Shown here: in pieces, positions 31,078-39,554 of the stretch | How positions within the stretch are numbered: position 1 is the first letter of the stretch | Layout of the letters: each line of letters begins with the position of its first letter | Origin: Actinomyces sp. oral taxon 897 | GTDB lineage: Bacteria; Actinomycetota; Actinomycetes; Actinomycetales; Actinomycetaceae | Length of the DNA stretch: 64,000 nt | Direction of reading: 5' to 3' | Assembly (NCBI RefSeq): GCF_002999235.1 | Contig: NZ_CP027236.1 | Coordinates: forward strand, 682,001-746,000 | Notes under the pieces: model-generated | What the model was told of the DNA's origin: nothing | Databases searched by the model: none | Seen by the model: the letters and a program-made list of their open reading frames with translations, nothing else | Translations under genes and position numbers: made by a program

Positions 31078-32592
31078 TTATTCTAAGGTTTGGATACGAT
31101 GGTTAGCAGTGGTTAGGCTGTGGGTGATACGTTGTTGTTCCTTGCGTAGCAACTCTACGGGGATGGCGTTCTCGTAGTGGGCCTGGAGGAGCTTGTGCTG
31201 CTGGTGCTTTAGCTTCTGCCGGGTGGCGGTGATCTGGGCCAGCTGCTGCTGGGTGTCCACCACCAGCTGGCCCAGCTGGTGGTGGAGTGCCTGTTCCAGC
31301 TCCTCGCGCCGGGTGGGCCGCAGGTGGATGCGTTGGTAGAGGTGTTCGACCTCGTCCTCTACGGTCTCGGTCTGGGTGGCGCGGAAGGTGCAGTCCGGCT
31401 GTTTCCTGGAGTGGCGGCCCAGGCAGACGAAGTACTGGTAGGTGGTCTTCTTGGGTCTGGCGGTGGTGATGATCAGGCGGGAGTGGCAGATGCCGCAGTA
31501 GACGGTGGACTTCAGGTAGTGCGGGTGGCGGATGGTGCGCTCGCCGTTGACCTTGCCGGCCAGGATGGCCTGGACCCGCTGGAAGGTCTGCTGGTCCACC
31601 AGCGCCTGGTGGGTGCCGGGGTAGAGGCAGTCGTGGTAGACGACCTGGCCGGTGTAGAAGGGGTTGGACAGGATGCGGTGGAGGGACTGGATCGAGATCG
31701 GACGCTCCGGCAGGCGAGCCGTGGCCGGGACGGTCAGCCCTCGGCTATTCAGCTCGGCAGCCAGAGACTTGAGCGTGTAGTCGCCGGTGGCGTAGGCGGT
31801 GAACGCCCGGGTGATGAGCTCGGCCCGGTCCGGGTCGATGGTGGCGACGTGGGCCTCGCGGCCGTTACTGGTCGTGGTGGTGTTGCGGTATCCCAGGGGC
31901 GCCTTGCCGATGCAGCCGCCGTTGCGTGCCTTCTCGCTCATGCCTTTCTTGACCTCGCTCGACAGGTTGTTCGAGTAGAACTCCGAGATGCTGGCCATGA
32001 TGCCGTGCAGCAGCATGCCGCCGGGGGTCTGGTCGATGTTCTCGGACGTGGAGATCAGGCGGGTGCCGAGCTCGTGGAACCGCTGGTTGAGGACGACGTC
32101 GTCGGCGCGGTTGCGGGTCAGGCGGTCGAGCTTGTGGACGATGACGTAGTCGATGGTCTCACCGCTGGCGATGGCCTCCTCCAGGTAGCGCAGCATGGCC
32201 TGCAGGGCCGGGCGGCGGGTGGAGGTGCCCGAGGCTCCGCGCTCGACGAACTCCTTGACGATGGTCGCGCCGATGGTCTTGGCCTTGCGTTTGTTGGCCG
32301 CTCGCTGGGCGGGGATGGAGAAGCCCTCTTCGTGGCCGCCGCGCTGGGCCTGCTCGCGGGTGGACACCCGCAGGTAGGACACGGCTCGCTTGGGGGTGAG
32401 TTCCTGGGCCAGGAGCGCCATGGCGTTCTGGCTAGTAAATGGTATTGTAGATGCGTTCATGTTTCCATTAACGCTCTTTTTGTGCGAGGTGTCCAGCGCT
32501 TTATATGATTCTCCTGTGGGAGATCTGTCGGGTGTTTCTCTCGGGTTTCGTAGGTCTGAAGAGTTGGTGTTATTGGTGGCGCGCTGTGTCAT
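31078..32592 (-). CDS. large serine recombinase (site-specific integrase)
   Basis: 504 residues to the first stop. Resolvase catalytic domain with nucleophile Ser77 in YLRVSTREQ and KLDRLTRN; recombinase domain (~210-320, GKAPLGYRN, ILSNPFYTGQVVYHD); zinc ribbon with the CGIC and CLGR motifs (~370-420); then coiled coil. I choose the ATG at 32592: AGGAGG lies seven bases upstream and the ATGA overlaps the stop of the preceding gene. An ATG at 32460 would give a shorter N-terminus. An in-frame TAA cuts the protein before the conserved LNQLLFEH region, so activity is doubtful. Confidence 0.88.
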   Translation of the reverse strand: MTQRATNNTNSSDLRNPRETPDRSPTGESYKALDTSHKKSVNGNMNASTIPFTSQNAMALLAQELTPKRAVSYLRVSTREQAQRGGHEEGFSIPAQRAANKRKAKTIGATIVKEFVERGASGTSTRRPALQAMLRYLEEAIASGETIDYVIVHKLDRLTRNRADDVVLNQRFHELGTRLISTSENIDQTPGGMLLHGIMASISEFYSNNLSSEVKKGMSEKARNGGCIGKAPLGYRNTTTTSNGREAHVATIDPDRAELITRAFTAYATGDYTLKSLAAELNSRGLTVPATARLPERPISIQSLHRILSNPFYTGQVVYHDCLYPGTHQALVDQQTFQRVQAILAGKVNGERTIRHPHYLKSTVYCGICHSRLIITTARPKKTTYQYFVCLGRHSRKQPDCTFRATQTETVEDEVEHLYQRIHLRPTRREELEQALHHQLGQLVVDTQQQLAQITATRQKLKHQQHKLLQAHYENAIPVELLRKEQQRITHSLTTANHRIQTLE

Positions 32593-33401
32593 GAGGGATC
32601 CTCCTCTGCCTGGTCGGTGGTTGGTGGTCCACTTGTGATGATCTCCGGCAGCTGTTGCTGGGTGGTGACAGCGAACAGGTGGGGGTTCAGATCGGACTCG
32701 GCATCCAGGTATCGCTGGAGCTGGCGCTGGCGCCTGTCGTGGGGGACGATCCACAGGGTGACCGGGAAGACGCCGCCCGCCTGCTGCTCGATACCGGTGG
32801 CGTAGTAGGCCTGGTAGCGGTGGCAGGTGGTGATGACGCGGGCTGGGTTCTCGGTGTCTCGGTCGACCTCGATGAAGTAGTGGTCCTGGTAGCCGGGGCT
32901 GGTGACCACGGCGTGCAGGTCGGGTCGCAGGGTCAGGTGCTGGCCGGCCGTGCCCAGGTGGGGGCGCCAGCAGTCCGGCTCGGTGGTGATGGTGGCGGTG
33001 GTGCCGGGCAGCTGGCGGACGGTCTCGTCGATAATGGTGCGGGTCTCGGTGACGGCCAGCAGATGGGCCAGGAAGCTGGTCGAGACGGCCTGGTTGCGCT
33101 GGCGTGTGGCCCGGCCGGTCAGGGTGCGTGCCCCGTGGGTGGTCAGGGCCCAGATGCCGGCGGTGGAGCCGCCCCGCCAGCCGCCGACGCGGCGTTCCAG
33201 GCACGTCACCAGGTGCTGCTCCAGCAGCTGGTTGAGGTGACGCAGGGTCTGACGGGTAGCCGAGCGCAGGCTGGTGTAGGCGTCAGCGGTCAGTCGGGCC
33301 AGCTGGGTGGTGGTGGCGAACCTGTGCGCCTGCAGCAGCCCCAGCAGGCGCGGGTAGATCGGGTGGTCGAGAGTGGTGGGTCGGTTCAGGGACTGGTTCA
33401 T
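32589..33401 (-). CDS. replication-relaxation family protein
   Basis: 270 residues. N-terminal winged helix (LLGLLQAHRFATTTQLARLT) followed by a nuclease-like fold with RPDLHAVV, YFIEVDRDTE and CHRYQAYY. It matches the actinobacterial replication-relaxation (Replic_Relax) family found beside transfer ATPases on integrative elements and plasmids, thought to act in replication or transfer initiation. AAAGGAG precedes the ATG. Its stop overlaps the recombinase start. Confidence 0.82.
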   Translation of the reverse strand: MNQSLNRPTTLDHPIYPRLLGLLQAHRFATTTQLARLTADAYTSLRSATRQTLRHLNQLLEQHLVTCLERRVGGWRGGSTAGIWALTTHGARTLTGRATRQRNQAVSTSFLAHLLAVTETRTIIDETVRQLPGTTATITTEPDCWRPHLGTAGQHLTLRPDLHAVVTSPGYQDHYFIEVDRDTENPARVITTCHRYQAYYATGIEQQAGGVFPVTLWIVPHDRRQRQLQRYLDAESDLNPHLFAVTTQQQLPEIITSGPPTTDQAEEDPS

Positions 33402-33602
33402 GAGGGGCTCCTTTCCTTGCTATCCGGGTATCTGGTTGCCACCGGGTGGGTCGGTGCGCCTGTCCGTACGGGAGGCGTCCGGCTCGGCGGGGTCAGTCAC
33501 CGTCCTCTACGGCGGCGGTCTCGGTGGTGTACGGGGGTTCTCTGGTGCTGGTCGGTGGTGGCGGCGTGTCTGCCGGATCGTCGCCCGACCCGTCTCGGGT
33601 TC

Positions 33603-35756
33603 TTATCGGCGTCGGCGGCCGATAGGGTCCGGCTGGTCGGGCTCGTCCGGTTGGTTCGGTGGTGGGTGTGGGTGGTGGTTCGTCTGCTGTGTGCGGCTGG
33701 TCAGGGCGAGTAGCTGCTGCTCGGTTCGGGCGGCTGGGACGCCGTAGCGCTGGTGGCTGGCGGCGTACAGGGACGCTGGTTCCTGGCGGGCCGGTGGTGC
33801 GGGCCTGGTGGTGACGGACAGCCAGCCGGTGGACCGCCCCTGCTGCATCAGGGTGGCGTAGGCGTGGTAGGCGGGCAGTCCGATGAAGTCCTGGGCCTCC
33901 AGTCCTGGTGCCAGGTGGGCGGCCGCGGCGGCGTCGGTGCCGGACAGGCCGAAGTAGATCTTGTTGCGGGCGTTGGTCTCCAGGGCCTGGACCATGGACG
34001 GGCTGAGCTGGGCGCGGTACTGGTGGGCCAGGTGCAGGGCTCCGCCCAGGGACCGGGCCTGGGCCAGTGCCTCGGACAGGTCGCCGGGCAGGCCGTTGAT
34101 GAAGTCGTGGGCCTCGTCGATGTAGACGGAGACGACGTGGCGGCGTTCGGGCGGTAGCGCCTGGCGGGCCAGCAGCCGTGACCACAGCTGTCCGACCAGC
34201 AGGCTTCCCAGTAGGCGGGCGGCCTCCGCCCCGAGCAGGCCGCGGTTGAGGTTGACCACCACGATCCGTTTGCGGGTGAACAGCTCCTCGACCGTGAAGC
34301 GTGGAGCGCTCTGTCCCAGAACGGCGCGCAGGTGGGGCCGCAGGATGAGCTGGCGCAGCTTGTTGAGCACCGGGGCGATCTCCACCGCCTGCGCCTGTGG
34401 TCTCTTGGCCTCGTAGGCGGCCCAGAAGGCGCCGGTGCCCAGCGGGTCGTCCTGGTCGTCCAGTACCCGGCGCCGGAAGGCCGGGTCGGTCAGGAGCGGC
34501 GGCAGCCACAGCAGGTTGGCGCCCGGCGTGCGCGCCAGGGTCAGCAGTGCTGCGTTGAGGACGTCGGCGGTGCGGACGCCCCAGTGCTCACGGAACAGTG
34601 CTGCCAGCGTTCCCAGCAGGCTGTCGGCGGTCACTGGTGCCAGGCGGGCTGGCCCGGCCAACGGATTCAACCCCACCGGAGCAGGATTGGTCGGGTCGAT
34701 CACCACCACGTCCTCGTGGCGGCCCTCCGGGACGCGGGCCAGCAGGTCGGTCGCCAGGTCGCCTTTGGGGTCGAGCAGCAGCACCGCCCGGTGGGCCTCG
34801 ACGTCGGCCAGGGCGAGGGACAGCAGCACGGTTGACTTCCCGGTACCGGTGGGACCCAGCAGATGGGTGTGGAAGACCGCGTCACGAATCGGGATCGCGA
34901 CGGGCTGCCTGCACCCTGGGGTGCTGGTCAGGCCGATGACCCGCTCGGATCTCACCAGACTGGCTGGTGGTGGCAGCAGACGCGGGTGCAGGTCGCCGAG
35001 GAGCGGTAGCGGTGGCTCGCCGATCGGCCAGCCGCACAGGGCTGCCAGCTGCCCCGAGCGCAGACGCAGCGGCCAGGCCCACGGGCGTGACACCCGGTTG
35101 AGCCTGTCTGGCGTCTCGGCGCTCAGGCGGAACCGGGCCCGGGGCGTCTCGACGATCCGCAGCGCCCCCAGCAACCGGGAGAACAACTGGTGCGCCTGGG
35201 CGGGCGTGCCGGTATGTCCCAGGCGCAGGCAGGCCGCCGCCCCGTGCTGCTCGCTGGTCGTCCTGGTCGGACGCTCCGGTGACCTCGGAGCGGGCTGGCC
35301 CAGGAACAGCTCACGCCAGCCCGGTGCTGGTGGCCCGGTGAAGGACGACGACGGCAGGCGGCGTCCGATCAGCAGCTGCACCACCGCCTGCTGGTCCTCG
35401 TGCAGGCCGCTCAGGCAGGCGTACAGCGCCCGGGTCGCCGCTACGACACGATCCGCTGACGTGCTGACATGGCTGCCGCGGACCTGCAGCCGTACCGCCT
35501 GGCCCACCGCCGGGCGCTGTCGCTGAGGACGGTGCAGCCGTGCCGGCAGGTGATGGCCCAGCAGCTGCTCGAGCTCAACGGCCCGACCCGGCCGGCAGCC
35601 GACCAGCCAGCACTCCCCACCGGCCCAGGCCCGCAGCTCCAGCACCACCGGCCCCACCTCGACGGCGGTAGCCAGGCGCTCCAGCGCCGCTGCGCCCACC
35701 GCGGGTGCTGCCGGGCTGTCCCAGGCCAGCTCCTGCCACTGCCAGGTCCCGTTCAC
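33603..35756 (-). CDS. TraG/VirB4-like transfer ATPase
   Basis: 717 residues. Walker A GPTGTGKST near residue 300, LLLDPKGDLATDLL, Walker B VSVYIDEAHDF near 545, and a sensor region with QYRAQLSPSMVQALETNARN. It resembles the type IV secretion coupling-type ATPases of actinobacterial integrative elements, which pump DNA using ATP. The N-terminal 290 residues are variable and carry no clear membrane helix. GTG at 35756 has GGAGGAC upstream and overlaps the stop of the preceding small gene (GTGA). In the neighbouring frame a protein-like Pro/Thr-rich end continues to 33493, so the C-terminus may be frameshifted. The 200-bp gap to 33401 shows nothing else. Confidence 0.85.
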   Translation of the reverse strand: MNGTWQWQELAWDSPAAPAVGAAALERLATAVEVGPVVLELRAWAGGECWLVGCRPGRAVELEQLLGHHLPARLHRPQRQRPAVGQAVRLQVRGSHVSTSADRVVAATRALYACLSGLHEDQQAVVQLLIGRRLPSSSFTGPPAPGWRELFLGQPAPRSPERPTRTTSEQHGAAACLRLGHTGTPAQAHQLFSRLLGALRIVETPRARFRLSAETPDRLNRVSRPWAWPLRLRSGQLAALCGWPIGEPPLPLLGDLHPRLLPPPASLVRSERVIGLTSTPGCRQPVAIPIRDAVFHTHLLGPTGTGKSTVLLSLALADVEAHRAVLLLDPKGDLATDLLARVPEGRHEDVVVIDPTNPAPVGLNPLAGPARLAPVTADSLLGTLAALFREHWGVRTADVLNAALLTLARTPGANLLWLPPLLTDPAFRRRVLDDQDDPLGTGAFWAAYEAKRPQAQAVEIAPVLNKLRQLILRPHLRAVLGQSAPRFTVEELFTRKRIVVVNLNRGLLGAEAARLLGSLLVGQLWSRLLARQALPPERRHVVSVYIDEAHDFINGLPGDLSEALAQARSLGGALHLAHQYRAQLSPSMVQALETNARNKIYFGLSGTDAAAAAHLAPGLEAQDFIGLPAYHAYATLMQQGRSTGWLSVTTRPAPPARQEPASLYAASHQRYGVPAARTEQQLLALTSRTQQTNHHPHPPPNQPDEPDQPDPIGRRRR

Positions 35757-35983
35757 GACCTGTCCTCCGTCTGAGGAGGCTCGCTCCTGGCGCCAGCTGG
35801 CCGAAGGGTTCTCGCCGTCTCGTCCGGGTCGGTTGTCGCAGCCTCCTGCTCGGCGTGGTGCAGGGCCAGCACCAGCAGGACCCGAGCCAGCGCCTCGACG
35901 TCGATCTTCCGACGCCATGAGGCCACTGCCCGGTACCGCCGCTGAGTACCGCGACCGCTGCTCCTCCTGCTCCGGTAGGTCAT
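35753..35983 (-). CDS. small basic protein in the transfer operon
   Basis: 76 residues: Arg-rich N-terminus (RSRRSSGRGTQRRYR), one helix (IDVEALARVLLVLALHHAEQ), disordered end. GCGGAGG six bases before the ATG; the stop overlaps the next gene's GTG, implying translational coupling. Unknown function; perhaps an accessory factor of the ATPase. Confidence 0.65.
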   Translation of the reverse strand: MTYRSRRSSGRGTQRRYRAVASWRRKIDVEALARVLLVLALHHAEQEAATTDPDETARTLRPAGARSEPPQTEDRS

Positions 35984-36005
35984 GACCGCCTCCGCCTGCT
36001 TCTTC

Positions 36006-36194
36006 TCACCAGCGCCGCAGGTACCAGCGCACGACGGCCGCGGTCGCGGCCACGGCGCCTGCGGTCGCCAGGGCCCACCAGTAGCGGCAGATCAGGTCCA
36101 CCGTCCACGTCAGCAGCACGACGCCGCCGAACACGTACAGGCAGCTCCTCCAGAACCTCGCCGCGAGCGAGCGCGGCCCGCCACCGTCCGGCAT
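36006..36194 (-). CDS. small two-helix membrane protein
   Basis: 62 residues with two membrane segments (LYVFGGVVLLTWTVDLICRY and ALATAGAVAATAAVVRWYL). GAGAGGGG precedes the ATG. It lies between the methyltransferase and the transfer genes; possibly a membrane component for the ATPase, but this is guesswork. Confidence 0.65.
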   Translation of the reverse strand: MPDGGGPRSLAARFWRSCLYVFGGVVLLTWTVDLICRYWWALATAGAVAATAAVVRWYLRRW

Positions 36195-36206
36195 GCTTGA
36201 CCCCTC

Positions 36207-36872
36207 TCACGACCTGTCCCTGTCTGCGTGGTCACGCCCGTTCTCGTCCCGTCCGGCTCTCTCGCTGTACCGTGGTACGGGGTAGCCGGGGATGTGGATG
36301 TCCGAGGGGATCTGGTTGCCCCAGACGGCCCAGTTCCTGTTGCTGGGTGGGTGGCGTCTGGCGAAGAGCTCGAGGTAGGGGCCGTGGCTGATCCGCTCGA
36401 TGACGGCGAACTGCTCCTCGGGCTTGTGGGAGTGGTCCTGGAGGGGCGCGAACATCCAGGTCGGCTGGGAGTGGTATGCCACGGGTGCCCGCCCCCGGGT
36501 GGCGAGGAGGAGGTGCTCGGTGGCGTTGCGCAGGTAGTTGCCCAGGGTGAAGCGCGGCTTGATCCAGGTCAGTGGGGAGCGTGGGGTGAAGCCCCAGGCC
36601 TCTGCCAGGTCGTAGCCGGCTCTCAGGGTGGCGTTGGTGACCCACAGCCACAGGTGGGCGTCCGGCTGGGCAAGCTGGGCCACGGGGAGGCCGCGGATCT
36701 GGTCGAGGGTCATGAGGTCGTAGTGACGGGAGGCGCCAAGGGGCCCGCGTTGGTGGGTGTCCCAGGGCGGGTCGGCCAGGATGGTACGGAAGCGTGGGCC
36801 GCTGTAGGCGGCGGGCGCGCCGGGTCCGTCCTTCCCCTGGTTGTTCTGGGGGTGGTGTCCTGTGTCGTGCAT
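36207..36872 (-). CDS. MT-A70 family N6-adenine methyltransferase
   Basis: 221 residues. Catalytic DPPW (~residue 34-37) in ILADPPWDT, LWLWVTNATL, WIKPRFTLGNYLRNATEHLLLATRG and RKPEEQF-like HKPEEQFAVIERIS, then ELFARR, all typical of MT-A70 enzymes carried by phages and mobile elements. It probably methylates adenine in DNA, perhaps to protect the element; no restriction partner is visible. AAGGAG precedes the ATG. First gene of the minus-strand transfer block. Confidence 0.9.
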   Translation of the reverse strand: MHDTGHHPQNNQGKDGPGAPAAYSGPRFRTILADPPWDTHQRGPLGASRHYDLMTLDQIRGLPVAQLAQPDAHLWLWVTNATLRAGYDLAEAWGFTPRSPLTWIKPRFTLGNYLRNATEHLLLATRGRAPVAYHSQPTWMFAPLQDHSHKPEEQFAVIERISHGPYLELFARRHPPSNRNWAVWGNQIPSDIHIPGYPVPRYSERAGRDENGRDHADRDRS

Positions 36873-37302
36873 GGCGGGTCTCCTTGTCTCCCCTCCCTCT
36901 GCTCCTGGTGGAGGGGTGTTAGTGATTCTGTTACGGCTGCGGAAGGGTTCTAGAGGAGGTTCTTGTGGCTTGTAATGCCTCTTTCGATGTCCTGCGGTTG
37001 CCGTTGCCCTTTAGTGAGCCTGAGAGCATGCGAGATGACAATGGGTGCGAGCAGTGGTTCTGTTAGCGGTCGGACGGGTTGGCTGAGCCGCTCCCTCCTG
37101 GTGGGGTGCGGGCTCCCCCGGGTTTGTGGTCGTGGGTGCGAGTGATGTGGAAATGACGACAGGCGGTTTGTCCCGGGCGCTCCTGCCCGGCCGGTGGTTC
37201 CCGGAGCACCGGGCCGTGGGCAGGGGTGCGGTTGCCCCACCCCTCTCTCCTGCCCGGCGCCCCGGGTCCCGCTCCTGGAGGGGTTGCCTGCCCCCTGTCG
37301 TG
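36873..37302. other. 430-bp intergenic tract in the mobile element
   Basis: No supported gene: the open frames here have no ribosome site and arginine/proline-rich, non-protein-like content. It contains the start region of the methyltransferase operon and a hairpin at 37222-37244. A transfer origin could lie here but I see no diagnostic motif. Confidence 0.45.
37222..37244 (-). terminator. hairpin after the small-protein genes
   Basis: AGGGGTG (37222-37228) pairs with CACCCCT (37238-37244) downstream of the minus-strand gene ending at 37303. Modest stem, no T-tract. Confidence 0.35.
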
Positions 37303-37578
37303 TCAGGGCCGGTCGCGGGGCTGGTGGTGGAGCGCGGTGCGGATCATGGTGGTGGCGGCCCGGAGGGCCGCCTGGTCCTGGGCGTACCTGGCCGTGGCGG
37401 TGCGGGCCCACAGGCCGCTGGTGGTGTCATCCAGGGCCCTGCCTGCGGGATGGGCGCGCATGCAGGCCTGGCGGCGGGCGGCCTGGTGGTCGTGGCGGTG
37501 GCGGGCACGGCGGACCAGGAGGGTGAGCAGCGCCAGGGCGGTGGGTACGGCGAGCGCGGCCAGGGTCGTGGTGTCCAT
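37303..37578 (-). CDS. small membrane protein
   Basis: 91 residues: one N-terminal membrane helix (LAALAVPTALALLTLLV) and a His/Arg-rich cytoplasmic part. AAAGGAG upstream of the ATG. No known family. Follows the 37923 gene by about 50 bp on the same strand. Confidence 0.6.
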   Translation of the reverse strand: MDTTTLAALAVPTALALLTLLVRRARHRHDHQAARRQACMRAHPAGRALDDTTSGLWARTATARYAQDQAALRAATTMIRTALHHQPRDRP

Positions 37579-37629
37579 GGGCGGGGTCTCCTTTGGTTCT
37601 CCTGCTGGGTGGTCTCGGGGCTGGTGGCC

Positions 37630-37923
37630 CTAGAGGGTGGTGATGGTCCGGGCGGCGGTGGCGGCGTAGGTGTGGATGATGGCGTCGTAGTAGGGGGCGG
37701 CCGTGGGGGTGACCTGGTAGAGCTGGTCCGCCAGGGCGCCCAGGGCGGCGAGGTTGTGCATGGCGCTGGCGGCCAGGAGGGCTCGGGCCTGGTCCGTGGC
37801 GTGAGCCAGCTCGGTGCGCGCCTCCAGGGCGGCCAGGTCGCGGCGTCGGGCGCGCGCCAGGGTCCGGGGGCGCTGGCCGGCCGTGGGAGCAGGGTCCTGC
37901 GGGGCGGTGATGTCGGTGGGCAC
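37630..37923 (-). CDS. small helical protein of unknown function
   Basis: 97 residues, mostly helical (RARRRDLAALEARTELAHA; MHNLAALGALADQLYQ). The GTG at 37923 is favoured because GGAAGGGG lies just upstream; the longer in-frame start at 37983 lacks a site. Divergent from the gene at 38107/38170. Confidence 0.6.
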   Translation of the reverse strand: MPTDITAPQDPAPTAGQRPRTLARARRRDLAALEARTELAHATDQARALLAASAMHNLAALGALADQLYQVTPTAAPYYDAIIHTYAATAARTITTL

Positions 37924-37991
37924 GGGAACGATCCCCTTCCTGCGTGGTGGGTAGGTCGGCCCTGCTGGCGGGGCCGGTGCCACCAGGTGGT

Positions 37992-38018
37992 GGGCACGGG
38001 ACCAGGCAACCCGTGCCC
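37992..38018. promoter_or_regulatory. inverted repeat in the divergent intergenic region
   Basis: GGGCACGGG (37992-38000) and CCCGTGCCC (38010-38018), perfect 9-bp arms, nine-base spacer, between divergent genes. Operator or attenuator; undecided. Confidence 0.35.
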
Positions 38019-38093
38019 GTGCGGGCGCGGTGGAAGTTGGGGCAAAGTTGTAAAACGGCAGGAACTTGTACCTGGATCGTCGGGGTCCTGGCG

Positions 38094-38106
38094 TAGAATC
38101 CCCCTC
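38094..38106 (+). promoter_or_regulatory. leaderless-like -10 before the 38107 GTG
   Basis: TAGAAT (38094-38099) then seven bases to a GTG at 38107 in frame with the following gene. The same geometry as at pgi and the PASTA kinase. Confidence 0.4.
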
Positions 38107-38169
38107 GTGACGCCGGACACGCCCCCGGTGTCCTGTCCGCTGCCCCGTAAAGGAGGTACCCGTCCCACC

Positions 38170-39096
38170 GTGCCGACCGACATCCAGGACCTGGAGGCCG
38201 ACCTGCTCTACCTGCGCAAGGGGGCGGGTGTGACGCCGGAGCGAGTCAACGCTGCGGGGGTGCTACGGCTGGTGCTCGGCGGGCAGGACCTCTCCTACGC
38301 GGACGTGCGTGAGCGCCTGGTCTCGGCGATCCGGTCCCTGCACGAGGCGGACGCCGAGCTGCTCATGGACGTCTTCGCCCTGAGCCCGGATACCGGGCGG
38401 ATGGGGCTACTCAGGGAGCGACGGGCCTACTACGGGGACAAGGTCGGGCGCAAGGCCGAGACCGTGGCCGCGCGCGAGAAGCAGGCCGTGGTGAACCTGC
38501 GCAACCAGCTGCTCACCGGCTGGTACCCCGCCTCCCCGCTAGGCGTGCGGGTGCCGGAACTGCACAACGGGATCGTCAACGAGAGCGTGCGTATCACCAC
38601 CGTGGTGGCCGACGGGTACTGGCAGGAGACCCGCGAGCACTACCGTTTCCTGGCCCTGTTTGACGAGGCGGACTACCTGCGTATCTCCAGCTCGTTCCCG
38701 GGCCGCCCTGTCCCGGAGCCGCCGTTCACGGTACGGACCAGACGCCTCAACGACTCCTGGAACCACGACTTCCACCACGCCGGGCCCATGCGCCGCGGAC
38801 ACCTCTACGACCTGCGCTACAAACTCGTCCCCGACCCCGACTACGGACACCCCGGACGCCTCCGCGAGACCAGCCGCGCTTTCCACGAACGCACCCTGAC
38901 CGCCATCTTCGAGACCGTGTTCCTCGGCGCCAGACCCCGGACGGTCTGGTCCTTCAACCGCCTCAGCTTCCTCGAACGACCAGGCACACCCACCACCAAC
39001 AACCAGCTCGACCTAAAAGGAGGCAGCACCGTGACCACACAGTACCACGACCTCTACGGAGGACTCTTCAGCGGAATGGGATGGGAGTGGGAGTAA
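38170..39096 (+). CDS. uncharacterized actinobacterial protein
   Basis: 308 residues from GTG 38170 (329 from GTG 38107). AAAGGAGG is 13 bases before 38170, rather far; the 38107 start has a leaderless-type -10 instead, so the start is open. N-terminal helical domain (LEADLLYLRKGAGVTPERV ... AIRSLHEADAELLMDVFAL), then a beta-rich domain (HYRFLALFDEADYLRISS, WNHDFHHAGPMRRGHLYDL, FETVFLGARPRTVWSF). I have the impression of similar proteins in Streptomyces, unnamed. High GC, unlike the two genes that follow. Confidence 0.72.
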   Translation: MPTDIQDLEADLLYLRKGAGVTPERVNAAGVLRLVLGGQDLSYADVRERLVSAIRSLHEADAELLMDVFALSPDTGRMGLLRERRAYYGDKVGRKAETVAAREKQAVVNLRNQLLTGWYPASPLGVRVPELHNGIVNESVRITTVVADGYWQETREHYRFLALFDEADYLRISSSFPGRPVPEPPFTVRTRRLNDSWNHDFHHAGPMRRGHLYDLRYKLVPDPDYGHPGRLRETSRAFHERTLTAIFETVFLGARPRTVWSFNRLSFLERPGTPTTNNQLDLKGGSTVTTQYHDLYGGLFSGMGWEWE

Positions 39097-39158
39097 GATT
39101 TTCACTATCTGCCAGTGTATTGCCATCCAGAGAATCATGTGAGAGTATAGGAAATGAA

Positions 39159-39461
39159 ATGAGCGAACATGTTAACGATACTGAGAGTGAAGAAAATGAA
39201 CATAGCGAGCAATCTCGGAGTATAGGTAGACAAATTGTTGATCTCATACAGGTGGGAGTTATGGTTGCAACCATGAAGGGAACCAATCTCAAAAAGTTAA
39301 AGAAAAAGAATTCAGAATATTGGAAGCCGGGTGACCTACTGACGCCGTGGACGCAATTCGACCCGCACCCGACATATTCCCAAAAAGACGCATATGAAGC
39401 ATTTGAAGAACAGGCTCGTGATGCACTCGGAGACTCCGATGGAGGAACATATATATTCTAA
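39159..39461 (+). CDS. small AT-rich gene, unknown
   Basis: 100 residues: acidic N-terminus (SEHVNDTESEENEHSE), helix, a basic LKKLKKKNSEY patch, then a WKPGDLLTPWTQFDPHP region. The ATG at 39159 follows TAGGAAAT. GC near 42 %, far below the surroundings, so acquired from another source. Probably coupled to the next gene. Confidence 0.55.
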   Translation: MSEHVNDTESEENEHSEQSRSIGRQIVDLIQVGVMVATMKGTNLKKLKKKNSEYWKPGDLLTPWTQFDPHPTYSQKDAYEAFEEQARDALGDSDGGTYIF

Positions 39462-39554
39462 GTTTAAGGCGTAGGGCGTAGACTCGATACTTCGCCGCAC
39501 AATATCTGAAATAGGCAGAGACACTATTGCTGGTTTGCGAATGCGGAGGTTCCG

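Noticed and set aside
36950..37411. 153-codon minus frame
   Set aside because: Pro/His/Arg-rich, overlaps the better-supported gene ending at 37303, no ribosome site for it.
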